A stretch of 64,000 bases of DNA from Paraburkholderia tropica (GCF_914484835.1 NZ_CAJZAR010000101.1:263928-327927); one strand, 5' to 3'. Shown: positions 1 through 8,520, counted from the first letter of the stretch. Made by a program: numbers and translations. Notes: generated by a model from the letters alone, not told the origin.

Positions 1-725
1 CATCGGCGTTCGCGCTGCGCATCGACTTCGAGCGTATCGCCAAGGTCGCCAAGGCCGTCGGCGCGTACTTCATGGTCGACATGGCGCACTACGCGGGCCT
101 GATCGCCGCGGGCGTCTACCCGAACCCGGTGCCGTTCGCCGACTTCGTCACCACGACCACGCACAAGAGCCTGCGCGGCCCGCGCGGCGGCGTGATCCTG
201 ATGAAGGCCGAGCACGAGAAGGCCATCAACTCGGCAATCTTCCCGGGCATCCAGGGCGGTCCGCTGATGCACGTGATCGCCGGCAAGGCCGTCGCGTTCA
301 AGGAAGCCGCGTCGCCGGAATTCAAGACCTATCAGCAGCAAGTGGTCGAGAACGCACGCGTGCTGGCTGAAACGCTGGTCAAGCGCGGTCTGCGTATCGT
401 CTCGGGCCGCACGGAAAGCCACGTGATGCTGGTCGATCTGCGCGCGAAGAAGATCACCGGCAAGGCGGCGGAAGCGGCGCTCGGCGCGGCGCATATCACC
501 GTCAACAAGAACGCGATTCCGAACGACCCGGAAAAGCCGTTCGTGACGAGCGGCGTTCGTCTCGGCTCGCCCGCGATGACCACGCGCGGGTTCGGCGTGA
601 AGGAAGTCGAACGGGTCGGCAACCTGATCGCCGACGTGCTCGAAGCCCCGGAAGATGCCGCCACGATCGAGCGCGTGAAGGCTCAGGTCGCCGAGCTGAC
701 GACGCGCTTCCCGGTATATAGCTGA
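1..725 (+). CDS. glyA: Serine hydroxymethyltransferase, C-terminal part (5' end outside window)
   Basis: This is the last 240 codons of a serine hydroxymethyltransferase, the PLP enzyme that interconverts serine and glycine while charging tetrahydrofolate with a one-carbon unit in the cytosol. The reading frame is open from base 3, so the gene begins upstream of the window. The motif TTTTHKSLRGPRGG carries the PLP-binding lysine, and VDMAHYAGLIAAG holds the conserved active-site Asp-His region. The C-terminus (TRFPVYS) is intact. In many Burkholderia glyA is followed by nrdR; here it is followed by an unrelated small gene, so this may be a second glyA copy. The paralogue question cannot be settled from this window. 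Confidence 0.97.
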   Translation, partial: SAFALRIDFERIAKVAKAVGAYFMVDMAHYAGLIAAGVYPNPVPFADFVTTTTHKSLRGPRGGVILMKAEHEKAINSAIFPGIQGGPLMHVIAGKAVAFKEAASPEFKTYQQQVVENARVLAETLVKRGLRIVSGRTESHVMLVDLRAKKITGKAAEAALGAAHITVNKNAIPNDPEKPFVTSGVRLGSPAMTTRGFGVKEVERVGNLIADVLEAPEDAATIERVKAQVAELTTRFPVYS

Positions 726-765
726 GGCGCGCACGCGCCGCCGCCCCGCCCGACAGGACAGCCTC

Positions 766-1383
766 GTGCAAACCTACCTCGGTCCGCGCCTCGCCGCGAA
801 CGGCCAGATACTCGCCCTGTTCAAGGTGCCCACGCGCCAGGGCGAGGTCTACATGAGCGTCGGCCGCACGGAATTCGGCAACGACGAACGTGCGGTCGTG
901 GAGGTGCGGCGCGATGCGCTGTTCGGCCTGTGGCGCAACGACATGCCCGGCGCGATCCGCGCGCTTCCGGCCCGCGGCCTCGACGCTGCGGTATTGAGCG
1001 AAAAGATCGAACTCGCCGACGAAGGCTTCCGGCTCGGCATAAGCGATCCCGTTCCGCTGATGGAAGTGCGCTGCGGTGTAAGACCCAGAATCGGCGCGCC
1101 GTCGATCAACGAGACTGTCGCCTTGAACGCAACGGCGCAGCCTTATCTTTCGGTGATCGACGGCGTGGCGCGCGCGCTGTGGCTCGCATCGCAGGGCTCG
1201 CCCTGTTTTCCGGTCGAATGCGACGTTTCCGAAGCGCCGTTGCTCGCGCGGCTCGCGGGCACGCGCCGCAGCCGCTGGATGCGCGTGTCGGAAATGCTGC
1301 CGCTTTCGTCGTTTCCGCACGGCGTTCATGCGCCGCGTGCAGATAGTACGGACTCCCATTCAATGAAAGGAGCATTTCACTAA
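766..1383 (+). CDS. Hypothetical protein, possibly plasmid fertility inhibition factor family
   Basis: A 205-residue soluble protein without a signal peptide or membrane segment, starting at GTG 41 bases after glyA and so probably co-transcribed with it. Codon use matches the neighbours. The N-terminus (YLGPRLAANGQ, QGEVYMSVGRTEFGND) and a later FPVEC segment resemble proteins annotated in Burkholderia as 'plasmid fertility inhibition factor family'. That match is from memory and is not certain. The last 25 residues look poorly conserved. No catalytic motif was recognised. If the family call is right, the function here would still be unknown, because no conjugation genes lie nearby. Confidence 0.6.
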   Translation: MQTYLGPRLAANGQILALFKVPTRQGEVYMSVGRTEFGNDERAVVEVRRDALFGLWRNDMPGAIRALPARGLDAAVLSEKIELADEGFRLGISDPVPLMEVRCGVRPRIGAPSINETVALNATAQPYLSVIDGVARALWLASQGSPCFPVECDVSEAPLLARLAGTRRSRWMRVSEMLPLSSFPHGVHAPRADSTDSHSMKGAFH

Positions 1384-1460
1384 CGCGGACGCGTTTCCCG
1401 AGCGGGGGACTGCGTGGGCGCGTCCGGGTTCATTTCGATGTCGATTCAACCGTGGCCGAA

Positions 1461-1466
1461 TATAAT
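1461..1466 (+). promoter_or_regulatory. Consensus -10 hexamer upstream of the 72-residue gene
   Basis: A perfect TATAAT lies 41 bases before the start at 1508, in an AT-richer patch of an otherwise GC-rich spacer. No good -35 hexamer sits at the usual distance, so this is a partial sigma-70-type promoter call. Confidence 0.4.
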
Positions 1467-1507
1467 TCCCTCATACAAAATGATTCGTCACACAGGGGAA
1501 CCCCGGT

Positions 1508-1726
1508 ATGAACCGCATCTTCATGACCCGCGAAGAAGTCATTCACCTGCTGCTCGAAGCCCACGCAACGGCCCGAGGCGGCGTGCCGACCTTGATCAAG
1601 CCGGTCGGCCGGGATCCGGCCAAGATCGAAGCCCTCGACCGGCTGCTGCTCGACGTGCGCGCCGGACGCGTCAACGAGATCCGGCTCGACGCCGAGGACA
1701 GCACGCATATCGCCATTACGGACTGA
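1508..1726 (+). CDS. Small hypothetical protein (72 aa)
   Basis: A 72-residue acidic, soluble protein with normal codon use for this genome and no signal peptide. The sequence is compatible with two helices (MTREEVIHLLLEAHATA and IEALDRLLLDVRAG) followed by a short strand-like end (HIAITD). A consensus -10 box lies upstream, which supports independent transcription. It is convergent with the MFS gene that ends at 1756. I do not recognise the family and assign no function. Confidence 0.7.
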   Translation: MNRIFMTREEVIHLLLEAHATARGGVPTLIKPVGRDPAKIEALDRLLLDVRAGRVNEIRLDAEDSTHIAITD

Positions 1727-1755
1727 TCCGCCAGCAGAAACTCGCCCGCAGCGCG

Positions 1756-3219
1756 CTAGCCGCGCGCTTGCGCGCCGGCGCCCGACGCCGTCAAACCGCG
1801 CGTCAGGCTGACGACCGCGCCAATGCCCGCGAAGATCGCCGCCACGGCGAGACATTTCGTCGTCCGCTCCGTGACGTTCAGCTGAAACAGCATCGTCACG
1901 AGCGACGATCCCAGGCACCATCCCACCGTCCGCGCGACCGCCACCAGGCCGCCAGCCGCGCCGCTGCGCGCGACCGGCCCGGACGTCATCATCGTCGTGT
2001 TGTTCGGCGTCTGGAAGAAGCCGAAGCCCGCGCCGCACACGGCCATGCGGATGGCGATTTCGAGGTCGGTCGGCGTGCCCGGCAACAGCACCAGCGACAC
2101 CAGCCCGCCCGCCAGCACCGCGAGCCCGACGCTGCCGAGCACCGCAGCCGGGTAACGGGCGGAAAGACGACCGGCGATGGGCGCGGCGGCGGCGACGAGC
2201 AAGGGCCAGGGCGTCACCAGCAAGCCGGTCTCGACCGCCGAGCGATGCAGCAAGGTTTGCAGCAGAAACGGCACGGAGATATACGCGATGATCTGCGCCG
2301 CGTACGAGCACACCGACGTGACCGCCGAGAGCGCGATCACGGGAATGCGCAGCAAATCCAGCGGCAGCAGCGGCGTCGCACGATGGCTTTGATGCCAGAC
2401 CAGGGCCATCAGGAACAACGCGCCCACGACGAGCATGATCACCGCCCGGCCCGTATCGTGGCCGAGAATATCGACGCCCATCACGAGCAAGCCCAATGCG
2501 ATTGCGTTGAGCGCGGCGCCTGCCAGATCGAACGGACGCGGCGCGCCCTGACTGCGCGGCGCAACGGCGAGAAACAGCGGAATCGCCACGAGGCACGCGG
2601 GCACGTTGACGAGAAAGAGCCAAGGCCATGCGGCGATCGAGAGGATCAGCGCCGCCACCGTCGGCCCTAATGCACCGGACATCGCGACCACCAGCGCAAT
2701 CGAAGCAAAGCCGCGCGCAATGAGGCTGCGCGGATAAATGGAACGCACCAGTGCCGGACCCAGCGCCGCGAGACACGCGCCGCCGACACCCTGAAGCACG
2801 CGCGCGGCCACCAGAACGGGCAGCGACGGCGCGCTCGCGCAGCACACCGAGCCGATCAGGAACAGCACCAGCCCGATGGCGTAAATGCGCTTGTGCCCGA
2901 TGATTTCGCCGAGCGCGGCGGCCGGCAGCAGGCATACGGCCACGGCAAGCTGATAACCGTTGACGACCCAGACGACCGCCGCGTCGCTGGTACCCAGTTC
3001 GCGAACGAGCGTCGGCAGCGCGATATTGGCGATGGCGCTGTCGAGATTGCTCAGCAGGATGCCGAGCAGGATGCAGCTCATGACGAGCCAGCGCTGGCGC
3101 TCCGGCAAGCCTTGCCCTTCTGCCGGGCGCTGCGGTTGTTCAATGTGTGATTGCAAAGTCAGACTCCATCGGCGCTCAATTAATCGGGATGACGAACGAA
3201 TTTCGCCGGATCGACGCAC
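1756..3219 (-). CDS. DHA2-type MFS drug exporter (14 TM)
   Basis: A 487-residue major facilitator of the 14-helix DHA2 (EmrB/QacA-like) group, expected to export drugs or other organic compounds across the inner membrane using the proton gradient. The first helix has the LDSAIANIALPTL pattern typical of the family (D and motif D1), helix 4 has RVLQGVGGACLAALGPALV, and helix 5 has the antiporter motif C-like GALGPTVAALIL. The open frame begins at GTG 3219. The first ~22 residues (RRSGEIRSSSRLIERR) look unlike a transporter N-terminus, so the real start may be CTG 3162 or TTG 3156. The substrate is unknown and no regulator lies directly beside it. Confidence 0.9.
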   Translation of the reverse strand: MRRSGEIRSSSRLIERRWSLTLQSHIEQPQRPAEGQGLPERQRWLVMSCILLGILLSNLDSAIANIALPTLVRELGTSDAAVVWVVNGYQLAVAVCLLPAAALGEIIGHKRIYAIGLVLFLIGSVCCASAPSLPVLVAARVLQGVGGACLAALGPALVRSIYPRSLIARGFASIALVVAMSGALGPTVAALILSIAAWPWLFLVNVPACLVAIPLFLAVAPRSQGAPRPFDLAGAALNAIALGLLVMGVDILGHDTGRAVIMLVVGALFLMALVWHQSHRATPLLPLDLLRIPVIALSAVTSVCSYAAQIIAYISVPFLLQTLLHRSAVETGLLVTPWPLLVAAAAPIAGRLSARYPAAVLGSVGLAVLAGGLVSLVLLPGTPTDLEIAIRMAVCGAGFGFFQTPNNTTMMTSGPVARSGAAGGLVAVARTVGWCLGSSLVTMLFQLNVTERTTKCLAVAAIFAGIGAVVSLTRGLTASGAGAQARG

Positions 3220-3532
3220 CTAAGCTCGTCCATCGACCGGAATCGATAGCGCGCGAATTGAAACAAGCGGGAAAGACAGCGAGAAAGTCGATCAGCGTAT
3301 TCATGGCGTCGATCAAGCGTAGAAAGTCATCGACCCGCATTGACGGGCTGACGACCAGGTACGCGTTGGTTGACGTAAACGCTTACGGCCGCCATTGCGG
3401 CGACCGGGTGATCTTAATGCAGCCGCTATTTTTTCGCAATGGAATCTCTTCCATTGAAATAGCGGCTTGCATAAAGATTACATGCGACATTACATGCGCG
3501 CGCAATGACACGCGCAGCGGCTCAACGCGCGC
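3220..3532. other. Intergenic region with a strong hairpin and a short palindrome
   Basis: This 313-base gap separates the MFS gene from the end of the carboxylate-carrier gene, both on the minus strand. It holds a 14-bp palindrome (CGTAA-acgc-TTACG, 3374-3387) that could be an operator for the MFS promoter, and a large hairpin at 3421-3467 described separately. The reading frames here lack gene-like codon use. Confidence 0.6.
3421..3467 (-). terminator. Large two-part hairpin, probable terminator or structured RNA
   Basis: An 11-bp outer stem (AGCCGCTATTT at 3421-3431 pairing with 3457-3467) and an 8-bp inner stem (CAATGGAA at 3437-3444 pairing with 3449-3456) are separated by a one-sided bulge. 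Read as minus-strand RNA, the loop is GAGA, a GNRA-type tetraloop. It lies 66 bases beyond the stop of the dctA-like gene, where a terminator would be expected, but no U-run follows the stem. Confidence 0.5.
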
Positions 3533-4912
3533 TCAACGCACGTTCCTTCCGTCGATCGACATGATGGGCTTGTGCTCATGCGTGTGCGAATCGTCGCGCG
3601 ATATCGGTGCGCGTGCATTCAGCCAGCCCTCGGCGGCCTGCGCATCGAACGTGCCCGACCACTTCGCAACCACCACGGTCGCCAGCGCGTTGCCGATCGT
3701 GTTGCAGGTGGCAATCGCCATCGACATAAAACGATACACGCCGAAGATGATCGCCACGCCTTCGACCGGCAGCACGCCCGTCGACGCAACCGTGGCCGCG
3801 AACACCACGAACGAGCCGCCCGACACCGTCGCCGCGCCCTTCGAAGTCAGCAGCATCAGCAGCAGAATGCCGAGCTGATGTTCGAACGTCAGCGGCACGT
3901 TGTACGCATGCGCGATAAAGAGCACGCCCATCGACATGAAAATCGAAGTGCCGTCGAGGTTGAACGCATAACCGGTCGGCAGCACGAGGCCGACGGTCTG
4001 CTTCGCGCAACCGAGTCGTTCGAGTTTGACGAGCAGGCGTGGCAACGCGCTTTCCGACGAAGCCGTACCCAGCACGATCAGGATTTCGTCCTTGATATAG
4101 CGGAGAAAACGCCACATGCTGAAGCCCGCGAGCCGCGCGATCGCGCCCATCACAACGAACACGAACAGTGCGATCACCGCATAGAAACTCAGCACCAGTT
4201 GAGCGAGCGCGATGAGCACCGCCGTGCCGTTGCTGCCCACCGCGAACGCGACCGCGCCGAAGGTGCCAAGCGGCGCGAGCTTCATCACCACGTTGATGAA
4301 CGCGAACAGCACCTGCGAAACGAGATCGAGTCCTTCGCTGATGCGCACGCGCCGCGCTTCGGGAATCGCCAGAATGCCGATGCCGACCATCACCGCGAGC
4401 ACGACCACCTGCAACAACTCGCCCTTCGCGAACGCGCCGATAAAGTTGTCGGGCACGAGGTGCATCACGAACGCGCTGAAGGTTTGCGGCGGCGGCGCCT
4501 TCGCGGCAGCCACGGCATTCGCCGCCGCGTGCGGCGCGATCGCGGTCATGCCCTTGCCGGTCTGGAACAGATTGCCGGCGAGCAGACCCACGGCGAGCGC
4601 GATCGTCGAGACGCCCTCGAAGTAGACGAGCGAGCGCCAGCCCACGCGGCCCGCGCTGCGCGCATCGCCCGCCGACGCAATGCCGTGCACGATCGTGAGA
4701 AACACGAGCGGCGCGACGCCCGCCTTGATGAGCGCGAGGAAAATGTCGCCGAGCACCTTGAGCTGCGCCGCGAAGGCCGGAAACGCAAGACCCACGCCGA
4801 TGCCCAGCACGAGCGCGATCATCACCTGCATGCCCAGCCGCTTGTACCACGGTTGCCGCGCAAGCGGCGCCAACGATTCGTGTGCCTCGTTCGCGAGGAT
4901 CTTGTCGTTCAT
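3533..4912 (-). CDS. DctA/GltP-family (DAACS) dicarboxylate/amino acid:cation symporter
   Basis: A 459-residue inner-membrane carrier of the DAACS family, which takes up C4-dicarboxylates or acidic amino acids with H+ or Na+. Diagnostic pieces are the serine-rich reentrant loop TASSESALPRLL, the transmembrane motif NLDGTSIFMSMGVLFIAHA and the second reentrant loop TSKGAATVSGGSF. The C-terminus is long and His-rich (DDSHTHEHK). A good ribosome site (GGAGGAG) precedes ATG 4912. The gene begins 27 bases after the lyase gene, so the two form an operon: the carrier imports a carboxylate that the lyase makes or breaks. The exact substrate cannot be read from the sequence. Control is probably by the divergent GntR protein. 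Confidence 0.93.
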   Translation of the reverse strand: MNDKILANEAHESLAPLARQPWYKRLGMQVMIALVLGIGVGLAFPAFAAQLKVLGDIFLALIKAGVAPLVFLTIVHGIASAGDARSAGRVGWRSLVYFEGVSTIALAVGLLAGNLFQTGKGMTAIAPHAAANAVAAAKAPPPQTFSAFVMHLVPDNFIGAFAKGELLQVVVLAVMVGIGILAIPEARRVRISEGLDLVSQVLFAFINVVMKLAPLGTFGAVAFAVGSNGTAVLIALAQLVLSFYAVIALFVFVVMGAIARLAGFSMWRFLRYIKDEILIVLGTASSESALPRLLVKLERLGCAKQTVGLVLPTGYAFNLDGTSIFMSMGVLFIAHAYNVPLTFEHQLGILLLMLLTSKGAATVSGGSFVVFAATVASTGVLPVEGVAIIFGVYRFMSMAIATCNTIGNALATVVVAKWSGTFDAQAAEGWLNARAPISRDDSHTHEHKPIMSIDGRNVR

Positions 4913-4939
4913 GATGTGTGCTCCTCCAGCTCCGTCCGA

Positions 4940-6337
4940 TCAGATCTCGCTCGACAAGGCGAGCGCGCGGTCCACCATCTGCGGCGCGAGGCCCAGATAG
5001 TTGGCCGGATCGGTCATGCGATCGATAGCGGCGCGATCGAAATGTTGCGTGACCTCGGGCAGCGCGGCGAGCGCCTCGGCCAGCGTGCCGCCGTGCTCGT
5101 TGACTGTGCGGCACGCGTCGTAGACCAGATCGTGCGCCTGCTGACGGCCCGTGTACGGCGCCATCTGCATCATCGCGGCCTCGGCCACGATCAGCCCCTT
5201 GCTGATGCCGAGGTTGTGCTTCATGCGCCCGGTGTCGACGATCAGGCCGCCCAGCGCGAATTTCGCCTGATGCAGCGCGCCCGACGCGAGAATGAAGCTC
5301 TCGGGAATCGCGATCCATTCGGCGTGCCACGGGCCGGTCGCGCGCTCGAAGTCCTGGATCATCGCGTCGACCATCAGGCCCGCGTGCTGACGCACGGCCT
5401 TGGCCGCCGCGAGCATCAGCTCGCTCGAAATCGGATTGCGCTTTTGCGGCATCGTGCTGCTCGCGCCGCGGCCCTTCACGAAGGGCTCGTAGACTTCGGC
5501 GAATTCGTTGGACGCCATGATCATGATGTCGGTCGCGATCTTTCCGAGCGAGCCGGTCACGAGCGCGAGCAGGTTCACGGCTTCGGCGAAACCGTCGCGC
5601 GCGACGTGCCAGGTCGTGGCCGGCACGCCCAGACCGAGTTCCTGCGCGAGCGCCTTTTGCACCGCGAAACCCTTCTCGCCGATCGACGCGAGCGTGCCCG
5701 CCGCGCCCGCGAATTCCACCACGGCCACGCGCGGGCGCAGTTGCGCGATGCGCTGCTGATGGCGGTCGAACATCGCGAGCCAGATCGCCGCCTTATAGCC
5801 GAAGGTCACGGGCAGCGCCTGCTGCAGATGCGTGCGGCCCGCCATCGGCGTGTCGCGATGCTTGTTCGCAAGGTCGCCGAGAATGCCGCGCAGTTCGCGG
5901 ATATCGGCGTCGATCGAATCGAGCGCGTCGCGCACCTGCAGCGCCACGGCCGTATCCATGATGTCCTGCGTGGTGGCGCCCCAGTGCACATAGCGCCCCG
6001 CTTCGCCGCACATGCCGACGAGCTGGTGCACGAGCGGCAGGATCGGATAGCCGACGATGTCGGTTTCCTCGCGCATATGGTCGAAGTCGATGCGCTCGAT
6101 GCGCGACTCGCGCGCGATGGCGTCGGCGGCTTCGGCCGGAATCACGCCGCAGCGCGCCTCGGCTTTCGCGAGCGCGACTTCGACGTCGATGTAGCGCTGG
6201 ATCAGTGCGGTATCGGAGAAAACGGCGCGCATTTTGGCGGTGCCGAAGGCGTCGCGAAACAGGATGGAATCGACGACGGTGCTGGAAGCGGGCATCTGGC
6301 TGGGGATCATGTTCGGTATCAGGCTTGGACTCGACAT
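4940..6337 (-). CDS. Fumarase/aspartase superfamily lyase (adenylosuccinate lyase / PcaB-like)
   Basis: A 465-residue cytosolic tetrameric-type lyase. The superfamily signature is clear (GASSTMPQKRNPIS, holding the flexible catalytic loop serines), and HWGATTQDIMDT and TPMAGRTHLQQALPVTFGYK supply the other two active-site regions. The sequence leans towards the PcaB/adenylosuccinate-lyase branch (3-carboxy-cis,cis-muconate cycloisomerase and aminodicarboxylate lyases) rather than true fumarase. It is the first gene of a two-gene operon with a dicarboxylate symporter, which suggests a catabolic elimination or addition on an imported carboxylate rather than purine synthesis. Alternative start: Met15 (MPASSTVVDS). 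Two palindromes sit between this gene and the divergent gntR. Confidence 0.9.
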   Translation of the reverse strand: MSSPSLIPNMIPSQMPASSTVVDSILFRDAFGTAKMRAVFSDTALIQRYIDVEVALAKAEARCGVIPAEAADAIARESRIERIDFDHMREETDIVGYPILPLVHQLVGMCGEAGRYVHWGATTQDIMDTAVALQVRDALDSIDADIRELRGILGDLANKHRDTPMAGRTHLQQALPVTFGYKAAIWLAMFDRHQQRIAQLRPRVAVVEFAGAAGTLASIGEKGFAVQKALAQELGLGVPATTWHVARDGFAEAVNLLALVTGSLGKIATDIMIMASNEFAEVYEPFVKGRGASSTMPQKRNPISSELMLAAAKAVRQHAGLMVDAMIQDFERATGPWHAEWIAIPESFILASGALHQAKFALGGLIVDTGRMKHNLGISKGLIVAEAAMMQMAPYTGRQQAHDLVYDACRTVNEHGGTLAEALAALPEVTQHFDRAAIDRMTDPANYLGLAPQMVDRALALSSEI

Positions 6338-6367
6338 TCAGGGACGAACCGGCGAAGGAATCGCCGA

Positions 6368-6383
6368 ATATGTTCGGACATAT
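6368..6383. promoter_or_regulatory. Operator palindrome 1 in the lyase/gntR divergent region
   Basis: ATATGT-TCGG-ACATAT is an inverted repeat with perfect 6-bp arms, 31 bases upstream of the lyase start. It matches a second copy 24 bp away. It is a likely binding site for the adjacent GntR/HutC-type repressor. Confidence 0.75.
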
Positions 6384-6391
6384 TTAGAGTA

Positions 6392-6407
6392 ATATGTTCG
6401 AACATAT
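6392..6407. promoter_or_regulatory. Operator palindrome 2 in the lyase/gntR divergent region
   Basis: ATATGTTCGAACATAT is a perfect 16-bp palindrome. Its centre is 24 bp from that of the first copy (a little over two helical turns), so two regulator dimers could bind on roughly the same face. It overlaps the likely promoters in both directions. Confidence 0.78.
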
Positions 6408-6461
6408 AGAGCAAGTCGTGATTTACCCCTACGCCGGACGTGCGCGCCTTAAACTTCCGTC

Positions 6462-7223
6462 ATGAACAGACCCCGCTTTGCCGAAATCGCCCGCGATCTG
6501 ACCGAGGGCATCGCCTCCGGCCGCTTTCCGGTCGGCAGCTACTTGCCGACCGAGCTGGAATTGCGCGACCAGTACCAGACGAGCCGCCACACGATTCGCG
6601 CGGCGCTGCACGAACTTCAGCAACTCGGTTTCGTTTCGCGCCGCAAGAACGCGGGCACGCGCGTGGAGTCGGCGCAGCCGCGCAACGGCTTTCGGCCGAC
6701 GCTGGCGTCGGTGGACGATCTGGTGCAGTTCGGCAGCGAGCATCTGCGCGAAGTGCAGTCGGTGGAGGACGTGGTGGCGGACGCCGGGCTCGCGGACGTC
6801 CTGCAATGCGACGAGGGCGAGCGCTGGCTGCGGATTTCGAGTCTGCGCGTGCAGCGCGACGCGCCGCGCGCGCGCGCGGCGGAACGGGCCGTGGCGGTGG
6901 GCTGGACCGATGTCTATATCGATCCGGCGTATCAGGAAGTGGCCGATCAGGCGCGCGCCGAGCCGGACACGCTCATCAGTTCGCTGATCGAAACGCGCTA
7001 CGGACGACGCGTGGCTGAGATTCGCCAGGACGTGAGCGCGCTGCTGCTCGCGCCGGACATGGCCGCGCGCCTGGCCATCGAGGCCGGAACGGCGGCGTTG
7101 CGCGTGGTGCGCCGATATCTGGATGCAGCGGGGAAAACGTTCGAGGTGTCGGTGACCGTGCATCCCGCCGAGCGCTTTTCGATTTCGATGCGCCTGACAC
7201 GATCGGACGAAGACAATCCGTAA
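6462..7223 (+). CDS. GntR-family (HutC subfamily) transcriptional regulator
   Basis: A 253-residue regulator with an N-terminal winged helix (residues about 5-72; PTELELRDQYQTSRHTIRAAL is the recognition region) and a C-terminal UTRA ligand-binding domain (about 85-245, ending FEVSVTVHPAERFSISMRL). HutC-type members usually repress a neighbouring catabolic operon and release it when they bind the substrate. The gene is divergent from the lyase-symporter operon, with two matching palindromes between them, so it very likely controls that operon and itself. Start ATG 6462; upstream in-frame starts would run into the operators. Confidence 0.92.
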   Translation: MNRPRFAEIARDLTEGIASGRFPVGSYLPTELELRDQYQTSRHTIRAALHELQQLGFVSRRKNAGTRVESAQPRNGFRPTLASVDDLVQFGSEHLREVQSVEDVVADAGLADVLQCDEGERWLRISSLRVQRDAPRARAAERAVAVGWTDVYIDPAYQEVADQARAEPDTLISSLIETRYGRRVAEIRQDVSALLLAPDMAARLAIEAGTAALRVVRRYLDAAGKTFEVSVTVHPAERFSISMRLTRSDEDNP

Positions 7224-7231
7224 TGGCCGCG

Positions 7232-7267
7232 CGAATGTGCTTACCGCCCAGGCGGCAAACACATTCG
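7232..7267 (+). terminator. Hairpin after gntR
   Basis: CGAATGTG pairs with CACATTCG, and an inner CCGCC/GGCGG stem extends the structure. It begins 9 bases after the gntR stop. No T-run follows, so a Rho-independent role is uncertain. Confidence 0.35.
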
Positions 7268-7573
7268 TCGGTCATCAACAGTCTCTCAGATTCCAGCGAA
7301 TCGCCGTTCATGAATGACGGCGTGCCGAGAAGGTAATCGACGGTAAGTTTTCGATCAACTTCGCTAAATCGCTACAGCCAACACTTCATTCACAAATACC
7401 GTGAATGGCGCGTTCATGTGACGATTCACTGGACACTCCGCGCGCAATCCGCTACGTAAGCCGACGTAATTTAGGCAAATAGACGCGCGTGCATTGCCCT
7501 GATACCGTTTTCCTGTCCGTGGCGTGATTGCCGCGGATACCTCCAGATCGATTCCGCTCCGGGAAAGATCTTT

Positions 7574-7605
7574 CCGTCGCGTCCCCCCGGTCGCGACGGC
7601 TTTTC
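7574..7605 (+). terminator. Stem-loop terminator between convergent genes
   Basis: CCGTCGCG (7574-7581) pairs perfectly with CGCGACGG (7592-7599) around a 10-nt loop and is followed by CTTTTC on the plus strand. It lies 16-47 bases beyond the end of the SDR gene and may stop transcription from either side. Confidence 0.5.
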
Positions 7606-7620
7606 TAATCGCGGATGTGT

Positions 7621-8445
7621 TTAGCCGCCAGCGTGTTTTGTCGTGAATTGAACCGGCTTTGGTCTGAGGATTTTTTCGACGAGCCGAGCGGCGCCCTGAC
7701 GATTCAACAGCCGCGGCAATTGGGCGAGCAACCAGTTCTTCGCGCCCACGACCCGATGGCAATCGTTGCGATCCACGGCCCGAAACGCTTCCTGAATGAC
7801 GCTTTCCACCGGCATCGGCGCGCCAACAGCGGCCTCCTGCGCGCCGACGACATCGAAGAATCCCGTTTGCGTCGCGCCCGGACACAAAGCGAGTACGCGA
7901 ATCCCCTTCTGCCGGTTCTCGGCCCAGATCGCCTCGGAAAATGACAGCACGAATGCTTTGGTCGCGCCGTAAACAGCCATATACGGATCGGGCTGAAATG
8001 CGGCGGTGGACGCCACATTAATGACGACGCCATTCGATTTCGCCAGCATGCCCGGCAGCGCGAGATGCGTCAGCTCGACTACGGCCATGCAATTCACGAG
8101 CATTTCCTCGCGCTGACGCGACATTGCAATCGTTTCGAATCGCCCGTATGTCGCAAAGCCTGCGTTGTTGATCAGCACGTCAATATGACTTCCGGTGGCT
8201 TTCAGATGCGCGGCAATGGCATCCACAGCGTCCGGCGCGCTCAGATCGATACTCAGGAAATCGGCCGCGCAGCCATACTCGCGTCGCAAGGTTTCCGCGA
8301 GATTGCGCAAGGTGTCGCCCGAGCGCGCCACCAGCAGCAGTTTGGCCCCGCGCCTCGCGAGCGCAATCGCGAATTCGCGGCCAATACCCGACGATGCGCC
8401 GGTGACGAGTGCGGTCTTTCCGCGAAAATCGAAAGGAATGGTCAT
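7621..8445 (-). CDS. Short-chain dehydrogenase/reductase (SDR)
   Basis: A 274-residue cytosolic NAD(P)-dependent oxidoreductase of the classical SDR fold. The nucleotide-binding glycine motif is TGASSGIG, NNAG follows, and the catalytic triad is Ser (INVASTAAF), Tyr and Lys (YGATK). The basic residue in VARSG after strand 2 suggests NADP(H). The substrate is not predictable; close relatives are annotated broadly as SDR or DltE-like. The gene is divergent from a merR gene, and a MerR-type promoter lies between them, so its expression is probably switched by that regulator. Confidence 0.92.
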   Translation of the reverse strand: MTIPFDFRGKTALVTGASSGIGREFAIALARRGAKLLLVARSGDTLRNLAETLRREYGCAADFLSIDLSAPDAVDAIAAHLKATGSHIDVLINNAGFATYGRFETIAMSRQREEMLVNCMAVVELTHLALPGMLAKSNGVVINVASTAAFQPDPYMAVYGATKAFVLSFSEAIWAENRQKGIRVLALCPGATQTGFFDVVGAQEAAVGAPMPVESVIQEAFRAVDRNDCHRVVGAKNWLLAQLPRLLNRQGAARLVEKILRPKPVQFTTKHAGG

Positions 8446-8489
8446 AGCCAGTTGAGCGTGTGAAACACAGAGTGAAAGACGACTCCGAC

Positions 8490-8520
8490 TCTAAACCGTT
8501 GACTAAAGACCACGGTCAAG
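8490..8520 (-). promoter_or_regulatory. MerR-type promoter/operator of the SDR gene
   Basis: On the minus strand a TTGACC -35 box (8519-8514) is followed by a 19-base spacer and then TTAGAG as a weak -10. The spacer carries a dyad (TTGAC at 8499-8503 with GTCAA at 8515-8519). An overlong, dyad-containing spacer is the hallmark of MerR-activated promoters. Confidence 0.5.

Larger units (their letters stand above)
7224..7620. other. Convergent intergenic region with two hairpins
   Basis: This 397-base gap between gntR and the convergent SDR gene has no credible reading frame. It contains an imperfect hairpin at 7232-7267 just after gntR and a terminator-like hairpin at 7574-7605. The middle (about 7270-7570) shows nothing I can interpret. 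Confidence 0.6.

Noticed and set aside
1414..2670. A 418-codon plus-strand frame covering the small gene and the MFS gene
   Set aside because: It is out of frame with the credible 72-residue gene and antisense to a well-supported transporter. Its composition is a shadow.
3572..6409. A 945-codon open frame on the plus strand
   Set aside because: It is antisense to the symporter and lyase genes, with no recognisable domain and shadow-type composition.
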